Shown here one piece after another: positions 8,938 through 16,211 of a stretch of 24,378 nt of DNA. The notes under the pieces are model-generated. The model had not been told where the DNA came from, searched no databases, and was given only the letters and a program-made list of their open reading frames with translations. Both the position numbers and the translations under genes were made by a program. Origin of the DNA: Cellvibrionales bacterium UBA7375 (GTDB taxonomy: Bacteria > Pseudomonadota > Gammaproteobacteria > Pseudomonadales > Porticoccaceae); contig DKNZ01000065.1 of NCBI GenBank assembly GCA_002469845.1, positions 1-24,378 of the forward strand, given 5' to 3'. The first letter of the stretch is position 1; each line of letters begins with the position of its first letter.

Positions 8938-10677
8938 TTATGCATGCAGATTGGTAATCCATACCGTTTGATAAGGCTTTAATTGAATAACTTGGCTTGT
9001 TTCACCGTATTTATTACCAGAAATTAAATCAAACCAGTCTTCTGTATCAATTAAGTTTAAGTCAGACATTCCTAAAGTTTGAACCTGATTACTGATATTA
9101 CTGACACAAAAAATACTTTGGGTTCGATCCATACTCTGGCGCCAAAAGCCAAATAATTGAGAGCCCAAGTGGAGAGTAAATTGAGTAGCATTGGGGTGAA
9201 AAGCCGATTGGTTACAGCGGATATTAAATAGATCTTTTAAGCGGTGATATACTTGGTAATGGGTGCTAGATGAATCGTCTAGTTCAGCCTGCAATGCCTT
9301 ATAATCCCACTGATGACGATTAATAGCACGATTATGGCCACTGTTATCAGCCCGCTGATAATCATTTCTGGTGCCAATAAGGCTGTGGATATAAATTCCA
9401 GGAATTCCCTCAAGAGCTAGCATAATGGCATGGGCGCATATAAAGCGCTGAAGCCCATTTTCATCAGCACCATCCTTGGTTCCTTGAAGTGCGTCAAATA
9501 AAGAAATATTAATCTCATAGGCTTTGCGATTACCATTTTCAGCGGTTCGCCAAGAGATTAGGCCGCCAAAGTCCTGCATAGTGCTAACCAATGAATCAAT
9601 TTCTTGTTCGTTCAACAGACCCTCTGCGGGGCGTAAACCTATACCATCATGTGAGGCAATGAAATTAAAGTAAGCAGTACCATTACGAGCCGGTGGCATA
9701 CTCATCATCCACTGCTTCAAATGATCACAGCTTCCAGTAATTAGGGTATTTACTAACAAGGGAGGTAGTGAAAAGTTATAGATGCAATGGGCTTCATTGG
9801 CATTGCCAAAGTAGGCTAGGTTTTGGCGGTTGGGAATATTAGTTTCAGTGATAATAATCGCATCGGGACGAGCCTGTTCAATAAGTGACCGTAAAAGACG
9901 AACAACCTCATGTGTCTGCTCTAAATTTAAGCAGTTAGTACCAATTTCTTTCCATAAAAAAGCCACTGCATCTAATCTAAAAATGCGAATTCCATGATCA
10001 AGATATTGCCTGATAATACCCACAAACTCTTTAAGTACCTGTGGATTTTTAAAATTCAAATCGACCTGATCATGACTAAAGGTGCACCATACATGCTGAG
10101 TTCCCTTAGCAGTTTCAACTTCACGTAGTAGGGCATTTGTTCGAGGACGAACCACCGCGCTCAAATCATCTTCTGGGCTCGCGGTAAAAAAGAAATTTCG
10201 TCCGGGATCGAGATTCTTTTTGAAATTATCAAACCATAGGCTTCTAGCAGAGCAGTGATTAATCACCAAGTCTGCCATTAAAGAATAATCCTCAGCTATA
10301 GCAACAATATCTTCCCATTCACCTAAACTTGGGTTGACGCTAGAATAATCAAGAACAGAAAACCCATCATCAGTGGTAAAGGGGTAAAAAGGCAGAATAT
10401 GGACACCCTCAATCATATCTTTGCTATAGGTATCCAAAAAGGATTTTAAGGTTGCTAATGGCTTTTGCTTTGGTTGTAAAACACTGTCCCCATAGCAAAT
10501 AAGAACGCTATTCTTTTCATCCCAGTGATTAATATAACGATTTTTGATGGGCTCAATATTCTCAAGACCCATTAATTGAATAAGTGCAGAAGCAAGTGAG
10601 CCAATTTCCTCGACCTCAGTTCCTCGATAAATATGCTCGAGATGATGTTCAATTTGTTGATTGAGTGGCGACGACAT
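8938..10677 (-). CDS. GH13_18 sucrose-phosphorylase-like enzyme, probable glucosylglycerate phosphorylase
   Basis: Alpha-amylase-superfamily phosphorylase of the sucrose phosphorylase subfamily (579 aa). Catalytic residues are readable: nucleophile D236 in RIFRLDAVAF, acid/base E278 in IIITETN, and transition-state stabiliser D344 in ASHDGIG. GVHILPFYPFTTDDGFSVLDY and LADLVINH-like segments are also typical (here MADLVINH, 134-141). There is no signal peptide, so it is cytosolic. Family members use sucrose, sucrose-6-phosphate, glucosylglycerol or glucosylglycerate. Close linkage to GpgS and GpgP (23 nt after gpgS) points to glucosylglycerate: glucosylglycerate + phosphate giving glucose-1-phosphate + glycerate. 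The start has no clear Shine-Dalgarno sequence, which suggests translational coupling to gpgS. The fold assignment is secure; the exact substrate is inferred. Confidence 0.8.
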   Translation of the reverse strand: MSSPLNQQIEHHLEHIYRGTEVEEIGSLASALIQLMGLENIEPIKNRYINHWDEKNSVLICYGDSVLQPKQKPLATLKSFLDTYSKDMIEGVHILPFYPFTTDDGFSVLDYSSVNPSLGEWEDIVAIAEDYSLMADLVINHCSARSLWFDNFKKNLDPGRNFFFTASPEDDLSAVVRPRTNALLREVETAKGTQHVWCTFSHDQVDLNFKNPQVLKEFVGIIRQYLDHGIRIFRLDAVAFLWKEIGTNCLNLEQTHEVVRLLRSLIEQARPDAIIITETNIPNRQNLAYFGNANEAHCIYNFSLPPLLVNTLITGSCDHLKQWMMSMPPARNGTAYFNFIASHDGIGLRPAEGLLNEQEIDSLVSTMQDFGGLISWRTAENGNRKAYEINISLFDALQGTKDGADENGLQRFICAHAIMLALEGIPGIYIHSLIGTRNDYQRADNSGHNRAINRHQWDYKALQAELDDSSSTHYQVYHRLKDLFNIRCNQSAFHPNATQFTLHLGSQLFGFWRQSMDRTQSIFCVSNISNQVQTLGMSDLNLIDTEDWFDLISGNKYGETSQVIQLKPYQTVWITNLHA

Positions 10678-10700
10678 AGGGGTACTCAGTATCTAAATAG

Positions 10701-11924
10701 TTAATGACTAAATTCTTTATGGTCTTCCTCAACTGCCTGTACTAATTCCTCAAAAATATCAGGGACAGCACTGACAACACGGTTCCAACTGGGGATAAAA
10801 GGTCGCTCCATAGGGCAGGTAAAAAACAATTCGCCGGCTTTCATAATATTTTCAGCGAACATTTCCACTGCTTGTTCCTCCTGGTGAACATCTAGAGTCA
10901 AACCATTCATAATGGCATCATTGTGGCAGGTCTCGATTACATCCAAAGCCATTCGGTAGTAGGTTGCTTTAAGTGATCTAAAGGCTTCTTGGCTAAATAC
11001 CTCACCCTGAGTGGCTAATTTTCTATAAAGAGCTTTAGCAATATCAATCGACATCTTAGAAAGACCATCGGTATCATTGTTGAGAGAAAGTTTTTGATGC
11101 TTATGATCATAAGTATCCGCAATATCTACCTGACAAAGTCGATTATTAGCGTAATTGCGGTACATTTCTGAAAGGACACCAATTTCCAAACCCCAGTCAC
11201 TTGGAATGCGGATATCATTTAACACATCGCGGCGGAACGAAAACTCCCCCGCTAATGGATAGCGATAACTATCCATATAATTTAAATAATCGGTATGTCC
11301 TACTGTCTTTTTAAGGGCTCTTAGCAGGGGTGAAACCAAAAGACGGGATACGCGACCATTAATTTTCCCATCAGCGACACGGGCGTAATAACCCTTACAG
11401 AACTCATAATTAAATAGCGGATTAGCGACAGGGTAAATTAGCCGCGCCAGTAATTCGCGATTATAAGTAACAATGTCGCAGTCATGTAAAGCCACGGATT
11501 CAGATTTATTAGAGGCTAAGATATAACCCATGCAATACCAAACATTGCGCCCCTTACCCATTTCTTTGGGTGCTAAATCTAAATCCTGAAGTTTTTTATC
11601 CAAAGCCTTAAGTCTAGGCCCGTCATTCCAGAGTACTCTAAAATCTTGTGGTAATCCGGAAAAAAACTTGAGCGCATCACGGTACTGATTTTCATCGGCA
11701 CGGTCTAAGCCAATTACAATTTGGTTTAAATAAGGTACATTTTTTAGCTCTGAAATAATTAAAGGCATAGCCTCACCCTCAAGTTCAGAGTAAAGAGAGG
11801 GCAGAATTAATCCCAGAGGTCTTTTCTTTGAAAATTCAACCAGTTCAGATTCCATTTCCTCCAGTGGTCGTCGAGATAAATTGTGTAAAGTTGTAATAAT
11901 GCCATTTTGATGAAAATCACCCAT
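10701..11924 (-). CDS. gpgS: glucosyl-3-phosphoglycerate synthase (GT81)
   Basis: Retaining glycosyltransferase joining NDP-glucose to 3-phosphoglycerate to give glucosyl-3-phosphoglycerate. The 407 residues show a GT-A fold: a metal-binding DXD (D148-C-D150 in ALHDCDIV), the GT81 signature NGRVSRLLVSPLL (189-201) for phosphoglycerate binding, PLAGEFSFRRDVL, and WGLEIGVLSEMYR, followed by the AHxH-like metal region DTYDHKHQ. It is longer than actinobacterial GpgS (about 320 aa) because of an added helical C-terminus (about 300-407), as in the longer bacterial form of the family. It lies 12 nt after gpgP in one operon and is expected to be soluble. Confidence 0.87.
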   Translation of the reverse strand: MGDFHQNGIITTLHNLSRRPLEEMESELVEFSKKRPLGLILPSLYSELEGEAMPLIISELKNVPYLNQIVIGLDRADENQYRDALKFFSGLPQDFRVLWNDGPRLKALDKKLQDLDLAPKEMGKGRNVWYCMGYILASNKSESVALHDCDIVTYNRELLARLIYPVANPLFNYEFCKGYYARVADGKINGRVSRLLVSPLLRALKKTVGHTDYLNYMDSYRYPLAGEFSFRRDVLNDIRIPSDWGLEIGVLSEMYRNYANNRLCQVDIADTYDHKHQKLSLNNDTDGLSKMSIDIAKALYRKLATQGEVFSQEAFRSLKATYYRMALDVIETCHNDAIMNGLTLDVHQEEQAVEMFAENIMKAGELFFTCPMERPFIPSWNRVVSAVPDIFEELVQAVEEDHKEFSH

Positions 11925-11936
11925 AATTTTTACTAC

Positions 11937-12788
11937 CTATTCCTGAAAATTTTTAAGCCACAAAGATACAGTCTCAGCCCATCCCTCAGGCCCATAAGCA
12001 TTGCTGGTTAGCAAGTCGCTTTTTCGGGTTAAGGTCGGAGCCGGATGTGTTTTTGATCGAATAATGATTGCGCTAGAAGCTACTTCCAGCATATTAATAT
12101 CATTGCCACTATCCCCAATAGCCAGTGTATGGATATTGGAGAGTGAATACTGCTGTTGATAGTGTTTAGTTAGTTGAACAAGCGCACTGCCTTTATCAAC
12201 TTTATCCCCAACAGAAAGAAAACGGCCACCCTGAAGAAGAGTTGCACCTACTGCCGATAATTTATTTATAAATTCTTGTTTACGATGCTCACTACCTAGC
12301 CAATGAACCGGCTCACTAAAATCCCTTTGATTGCTCAGTTGAGCCTGTTCAAAACCTAAGCCAGTAATATCCTGAATCCCTTTAATTCCAATCGTGGAAA
12401 CAATTTGGGTGAAGGTTTCAAATTCCCCTATAAAGTCCTGTGTATTTTCCTCCAGTAACCGATTCCAATGTTGTCGTGAACGACTATTGGAAATCACCCA
12501 AAAACCAGATTTTTTATGGCAATCCTCGGGCATAGATAAAAAATAATCTTTAGGGATAGCAATTGCCGCGCCATTTTCAATAATAAAGGGGTGGTGATTA
12601 TTTAAACGACCGCGTAATTGTTCAACTTCAGCAAAGGTTTTACTGGTTATGGGAATGACAGGAACTTGTTTAGATTCTAAAGTCTCTAATAGAGGTATCA
12701 CCGGCTCAAAGCTATAGCAATCGTGATCCAGTAAACTACCATCAAGATCGGTAAAAATAAGTGCTGGGCTAATTGGGCTTAAAGACAT
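11937..12788 (-). CDS. gpgP: glucosyl-3-phosphoglycerate phosphatase (HAD IIB, MPGP/YedP-like)
   Basis: HAD-superfamily phosphatase of the mannosyl-3-phosphoglycerate phosphatase family, 283 aa. Motif I is FTDLDGSLLD with nucleophile D14 and D16; motif II is the Ser/Thr in PITSKT; the FIIENGAAI segment typifies the subfamily; motif IV is GDSGNDINML (225-234). Paired with gpgS it should remove phosphate from glucosyl-3-phosphoglycerate to give glucosylglycerate. Some homologues act on the mannosyl compound, but the neighbouring synthase is GT81, not a mannosyl enzyme. A good AGGAGG lies 9 nt before the ATG. It is first in the operon, downstream of a candidate sigma-54 promoter and a palindrome. 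Confidence 0.83.
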   Translation of the reverse strand: MSLSPISPALIFTDLDGSLLDHDCYSFEPVIPLLETLESKQVPVIPITSKTFAEVEQLRGRLNNHHPFIIENGAAIAIPKDYFLSMPEDCHKKSGFWVISNSRSRQHWNRLLEENTQDFIGEFETFTQIVSTIGIKGIQDITGLGFEQAQLSNQRDFSEPVHWLGSEHRKQEFINKLSAVGATLLQGGRFLSVGDKVDKGSALVQLTKHYQQQYSLSNIHTLAIGDSGNDINMLEVASSAIIIRSKTHPAPTLTRKSDLLTSNAYGPEGWAETVSLWLKNFQE

Positions 12789-12879
12789 AACGCAACGCCT
12801 CCTGTTCGCCCCAATTTGGTGCGTAAAATGGTTGACCTTACAAGCCAGCGGGTAGCAGTTGTTCGCATCAAAGCCCTAT

Positions 12880-12896
12880 ACGTTGATTATCAACGT
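12880..12896. promoter_or_regulatory. 17-bp perfect palindrome upstream of gpgP
   Basis: ACGTTGAT-T-ATCAACGT, with 8-bp arms around one base, about 90 nt upstream of the gpgP start. If transcription starts from the sigma-54-like element at 12923-12938, it lies at about +16 to +32 in the leader. There it could be a repressor operator or form a 7-bp RNA hairpin with a 3-nt loop. The symmetry is direct observation; the regulator is unknown. Confidence 0.5.
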
Positions 12897-12922
12897 TAAA
12901 TTAACACTATGTCTGGCATTAA

Positions 12923-12938
12923 AGCAGAAATCATGCCA
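12923..12938 (-). promoter_or_regulatory. candidate sigma-54 (RpoN) promoter for gpgP-gpgS-phosphorylase
   Basis: The minus strand reads TGGCATGATTTCTGCT. Against the RpoN consensus YTGGCACG-N4-TTGCW it keeps the essential -24 GG and -12 GC at exact N10 spacing, TGGCA intact and TGC intact, with two mismatches (T for C after TGGCA, C for T before TGC). It points at gpgP, with a predicted start near 12912 and a leader of about 120 nt. An AT-rich tract lies immediately upstream (12939-12970). No experimental support is available. Confidence 0.55.
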
Positions 12939-13010
12939 CTTTTTTAAATAAAATATTTTTGATTAAATATGAGAGGGTTTAAGGGTTGTAAGCTTGTGAA
13001 TAATTCTAAA

Positions 13011-13028
13011 AATAGAGTCAGAATAGAG
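13011..13028. repeat. helically phased direct repeat upstream of the sigma-54-like element
   Basis: AATAGAG-N4-AATAGAG with an 11-bp period lies roughly 100-115 bp upstream of the predicted gpgP start, the distance at which sigma-54 enhancer proteins often bind. It sits just beyond the SCP2-like gene's stop. It does not resemble the NtrC dyad. Short AT-rich repeats arise easily by chance. Confidence 0.25.
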
Positions 13029-13035
13029 AAAATAA

Positions 13036-13335
13036 TTAGGTTAAAATCGCACTTAATTTCATAGCAATACCCATCTCGCCCTTGATCTTAAGTCGACCGG
13101 TCATAAATGCGGCAACACCATCTAAAGAGCCATCAGCCATAGCCATAAAATCTTCTATACTAATTACCATGGTGCAATCTGGATCTGGGCCTTCAGTAGA
13201 AACTGTATTGGGAACCTGGGTTGCATCTACAATAACACTTCCTTTATCACCAAAATCAAACTTAACCACTGAGCCGAGGCCGCAATCTTCCCCGATTTTT
13301 TCTTGTAGACCATCAATAATGGTTTGTATTGTCAC
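13036..13335 (-). CDS. SCP2 sterol-binding-domain protein
   Basis: Small protein (99 aa) made up almost entirely of an SCP2-like domain, a hydrophobic pocket that binds lipids or acyl-CoA in related proteins. It shows the family's alternating pattern: V-x-F-x-F then G-S-V-I-V-D, a DCTMVISIEDF strand/helix, and the C-terminal FMTGRLKIKGEMGIAMKL segment. The start is GTG at 13335-13333, supported by AAGGAG 6 nt upstream. It follows the thiolase by 33 nt on the same strand, suggesting a role in carrying or presenting lipid/acyl substrates; the ligand is unknown. Confidence 0.85.
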   Translation of the reverse strand: MTIQTIIDGLQEKIGEDCGLGSVVKFDFGDKGSVIVDATQVPNTVSTEGPDPDCTMVISIEDFMAMADGSLDGVAAFMTGRLKIKGEMGIAMKLSAILT

Positions 13336-13368
13336 AATAACTCCTTAAAAATAAATATTTAAAAGCTC

Positions 13369-14649
13369 TTAAGCTTCAACTATAGCAGTAACACCTTGAC
13401 CACCGGCTGCACAAATAGAAATTAAGCCGCGGCCACCACCATTTTGATGAAGAATTTTTGCTAATGTAGCTAGAATTCTAGCACCAGTTGCCGCGAATGG
13501 GTGGCCGGTAGCCACACTTGAGCCTTTAATATTAAGCTTAGACCGATCTATACTTCCCAAGGGTTGTGATAAGCCAAGCTTTGTCTTACAAAAATCGTCA
13601 CTTTCCCAAGCTTTAAGAGTACATAAAACTTGCGCTGCAAAAGCTTCATGTATTTCATAAAAATCAAAATCTTGTAGCGTTAAATCGGCACGTTCAAGTA
13701 ATCTGGGAACAGCGTAGGCAGGGGCCATCAGCAGACCCTCGCTATTTTCCCCCTGGGAGTGAAAATCTACTGCGGCAACTTCGCTGTGCGTTAAATAGGC
13801 TTGAACTGGAAGGTTACGCTGGTCAGCCCAATCTTCACTTGCCAGTAAAACACAAGCCGCACCATCAGTTAGTGTTGTAGAATTAGCCGCGGTAAGGGTG
13901 CCAGATTTGCGATCAAAAGCGGGCCTTAACTGAGCTAATTTTTCCATAGGTGTATTGCGCATAATGCCGTCCCGCTCCACATTGTTAAACGGTGACAGAA
14001 GATCGTTAAAAAAGCCATTATCATAGGCCGCAATTAAATTTTGATGGCTATTAAAGGTCAGCTGGTCTTGTTCTTGTCTAGTGACTTTCCAATGTTTTGC
14101 CATCAACTCGCAATGTTGTCCCATAGAAAGTCCGGTTCTGGGCTCAACATTGGCAGGAATTTCAGGGAGAATAAAACCCGGTCTAAATCGGGTCAAAATT
14201 TTAAGTTTTTGACCCAATGTTTTGGCGCGATTTAGATCGAGCAACATCTGTCTGTAGGATTCATTAACCCCAATCGGAACATCACTTGCGGTATCAGCGC
14301 CGCCGGCTATAGCGCAATCAATTTGTCCTAGAGCGATTTTGTTGGCAACTAAGATAGCGGCTTCTAGACCAGTACCACAGGCCTGCTGAACATCGTAAGC
14401 TGGCGTTCGTGGCGATAAACCACAGCTTAAAGTGGCTTCCCGCGCCAAATTAAAATCTTTAGTATGTTTCATTACCGCTCCAGCAGCTACTTCACCTAAG
14501 CGCTCGCCCTCAAGATCAAATCGCTTAACTAAGCCCTGTAATGAAGCACTCAACATATCAAAGTTAGACGCATCTTTATAAGACGTATGACTGCGAACAA
14601 AGGGGATCCTATTACCACCTATAATGGCCACTCTGCGGGTGCTTTCCAT
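13369..14649 (-). CDS. acetyl-CoA C-acyltransferase (thiolase, FadI/FadA2-like)
   Basis: Thiolase that cleaves 3-ketoacyl-CoA or condenses acetyl-CoA. The 426 residues contain nucleophilic C91 in QQACGTGLEA, H334 in YEIHEAFAAQ, the GHPFAATG loop (H383) and the acid/base C413 in SICAAGGQG. Length and the N-terminal RVAIIGGNRIPF resemble FadI/FadA2 more than the shorter biosynthetic PhaA/AtoB type. No FadJ/FadB partner lies nearby; the neighbours are an SCP2-like protein downstream and a divergent FabG-type reductase. An in-frame TGA just upstream of the ATG rules out a longer start. Direction and chain-length preference cannot be told from sequence. Confidence 0.9.
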   Translation of the reverse strand: MESTRRVAIIGGNRIPFVRSHTSYKDASNFDMLSASLQGLVKRFDLEGERLGEVAAGAVMKHTKDFNLAREATLSCGLSPRTPAYDVQQACGTGLEAAILVANKIALGQIDCAIAGGADTASDVPIGVNESYRQMLLDLNRAKTLGQKLKILTRFRPGFILPEIPANVEPRTGLSMGQHCELMAKHWKVTRQEQDQLTFNSHQNLIAAYDNGFFNDLLSPFNNVERDGIMRNTPMEKLAQLRPAFDRKSGTLTAANSTTLTDGAACVLLASEDWADQRNLPVQAYLTHSEVAAVDFHSQGENSEGLLMAPAYAVPRLLERADLTLQDFDFYEIHEAFAAQVLCTLKAWESDDFCKTKLGLSQPLGSIDRSKLNIKGSSVATGHPFAATGARILATLAKILHQNGGGRGLISICAAGGQGVTAIVEA

Positions 14650-14747
14650 AAGTTTTACTCATCCTTAGTCAATTAATAAACATTTCACTAAAACTCTACA
14701 CTAACATTAGATAAATAAAATGACTAATTCATTGGTAGTTCAAAAAA

Positions 14748-14778
14748 TTAATATGGCATTTGGGTCAATTCATATTAA
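14748..14778. promoter_or_regulatory. inverted repeat in the thiolase/FabG divergent promoter region
   Basis: TTAATATG-N15-CATATTAA, perfect 8-bp arms with half-site centres about 23 bp apart (two helical turns), in the 194-nt gap between the divergently transcribed thiolase and reductase genes. The placement suggests a shared dimeric-regulator operator. The arms are AT-rich, so chance occurrence is possible. No clear -35/-10 pair could be assigned in this gap. Confidence 0.4.
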
Positions 14779-14843
14779 GTAAACTTTGCTAAAGTAGATC
14801 TGATAACTACAAAGCATGCAGAGTTTTAATTAAGGAGATAATA

Positions 14844-16184
14844 ATGAGTGATAAATATTTGGAATTTGCTAATTCCAAGATGGGTAAATCAATTGTGTCG
14901 ATACTTGGGTTGCCCAAGCCGCCGAGATTGATAAGAGAAGATGCCAATAATCCCCATTATTTATCTGGAAATTTACGCTTAGGAACCACCGAGGGTGCTC
15001 TTTATGCCACTCAAATAAAACAATCTCTTGAGGCAACAGACTTAAATTTAGTCGGTGAAGAAACCCAGTCTTGCGACCTCATATTCGATGCTAGCGGGGT
15101 AAGGGACACAGATCAGGCAATAGAACTCTATCAATTTTTCCATAATAATATTTCAAAATTACCGCGTTGCGGACGAGTAGTTATTGTTGGTCAGCAACCC
15201 AGTCATATTGATAATGTTGAGCATGCCATAGCCCAGAGAGGCTTAGTGGGTTTTATAAAGTCATTGGCCAAAGAAATAGGGCGCAAAGGTGCAACTGCTA
15301 ATTTAGTTTATCTCAATGGTTTTGGACATAAGGGTTTGGCCGCACCCCTTAGATTTTTACTATCTGCTGGTTGTGCCTTCACCAACGGGCAGGTATTTTC
15401 ATTAACCACGCCAGTCAGCAAACTAGCGACTAATCTCTCTTGGCATAGACCATTAGAAGGTAAACTAGTTGTGGTAACAGGGGCCGCTCGAGGAATTGGT
15501 TTGGCTATGAGTCAGGTATTGTCTCGTGATGGCGCCAAAGTTATAGGGGTTGATGTGCCTCAAGCGCAAGATCAGCTCGAAAAGGTGATGTCCGAGCTCG
15601 GCGGTATAGCCTTGGCATTGGATATTACTGCCGATGACGCGCCTCAACTATTGATTGATTGTTGTGCCCAGCAAGACGGAAAATTACAGGGTATAGTTCA
15701 CAATGCCGGTATCACTAGAGATAAGATGTTATCGCGCATGACCCAACAACAGTGGCAGTTATTAGTTGATATTAATATAGGAAGTATTCAAAAAATTAAT
15801 CAAGCTTTTCTCTCCACAAAAATGCTAGATCAAGGTGGAAGAATTGTTGGAGTAGCCTCAATCAGCGGTATTGCCGGTAACCTAGGCCAAAGCAATTATG
15901 CCTATTCAAAGTCAGCGGTGATTGGCATGGTGGAAAGTATGGCGCCGTCCTGTGCAGAGCGTGGAATAACCATTAATGCGGTGGCCCCTGGGTTTATAGA
16001 AACTAAGATGACAGCGGCAATCCCATTTGCTACACGCCAATTTGGTCGACGTCTGTGTTCTCTAAGTCAGGGAGGACTGCCACAAGATGTAGCTGAGGTT
16101 GTGGCTTTTTACCTCAGCCCTCAGGCATCAGGTATTAATGGCAATATAGTGCGCGTATGTGGTCAAAATATTATGGGCGCTTAA
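14844..16184 (+). CDS. fabG: high-molecular-weight 3-oxoacyl reductase (FabG4-type SDR)
   Basis: Short-chain dehydrogenase of the two-domain FabG type (446 aa against about 245 for ordinary FabG). Residues 1-200 form an extra, degenerate nucleotide-binding-like domain. The catalytic SDR domain runs from about 205: cofactor loop GAARGIG (213-219), NAG (287-289), and catalytic S339, Y352 and K356 (YAYSK), followed by ITINAVAPGFIETKM. It should reduce 3-oxoacyl-ACP or -CoA with NAD(P)H; mycobacterial FabG4 (Rv0242c) is the best-known relative and is linked to the thiolase FadA2. Here a thiolase is likewise adjacent but divergent. AAGGAG lies 6 nt before the ATG. The stop codon lies in the loop of a convergent hairpin. 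Confidence 0.88.
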   Translation: MSDKYLEFANSKMGKSIVSILGLPKPPRLIREDANNPHYLSGNLRLGTTEGALYATQIKQSLEATDLNLVGEETQSCDLIFDASGVRDTDQAIELYQFFHNNISKLPRCGRVVIVGQQPSHIDNVEHAIAQRGLVGFIKSLAKEIGRKGATANLVYLNGFGHKGLAAPLRFLLSAGCAFTNGQVFSLTTPVSKLATNLSWHRPLEGKLVVVTGAARGIGLAMSQVLSRDGAKVIGVDVPQAQDQLEKVMSELGGIALALDITADDAPQLLIDCCAQQDGKLQGIVHNAGITRDKMLSRMTQQQWQLLVDINIGSIQKINQAFLSTKMLDQGGRIVGVASISGIAGNLGQSNYAYSKSAVIGMVESMAPSCAERGITINAVAPGFIETKMTAAIPFATRQFGRRLCSLSQGGLPQDVAEVVAFYLSPQASGINGNIVRVCGQNIMGA

Positions 16185-16203
16185 AAATAAACGCCCATAA
16201 TAT
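16168..16203. terminator. hairpin at the convergent fabG/dapD ends
   Basis: A perfect 12-bp stem (ATATTATGGGCG / CGCCCATAATAT) with a 12-nt loop holding the fabG stop codon. It spans the whole 27-nt gap between convergent genes, so it probably terminates or protects both transcripts. Neither strand has a long T run after the stem, so it is weaker than the sucD/metY terminator. Confidence 0.6.
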
Positions 16204-16211
16204 GCCAGCCA

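Noticed and set aside
12960..12972. IHF site between the phased repeats and the sigma-54-like promoter
   Set aside because: AATCAA is present but the downstream TTR part is mismatched at two of three positions, so only general AT-richness is claimed.
13082..13348. 88-codon open frame antisense to the SCP2-like gene
   Set aside because: It mirrors a well-supported gene on the other strand and shows low-complexity Ser/Pro/Thr composition typical of antisense frames.
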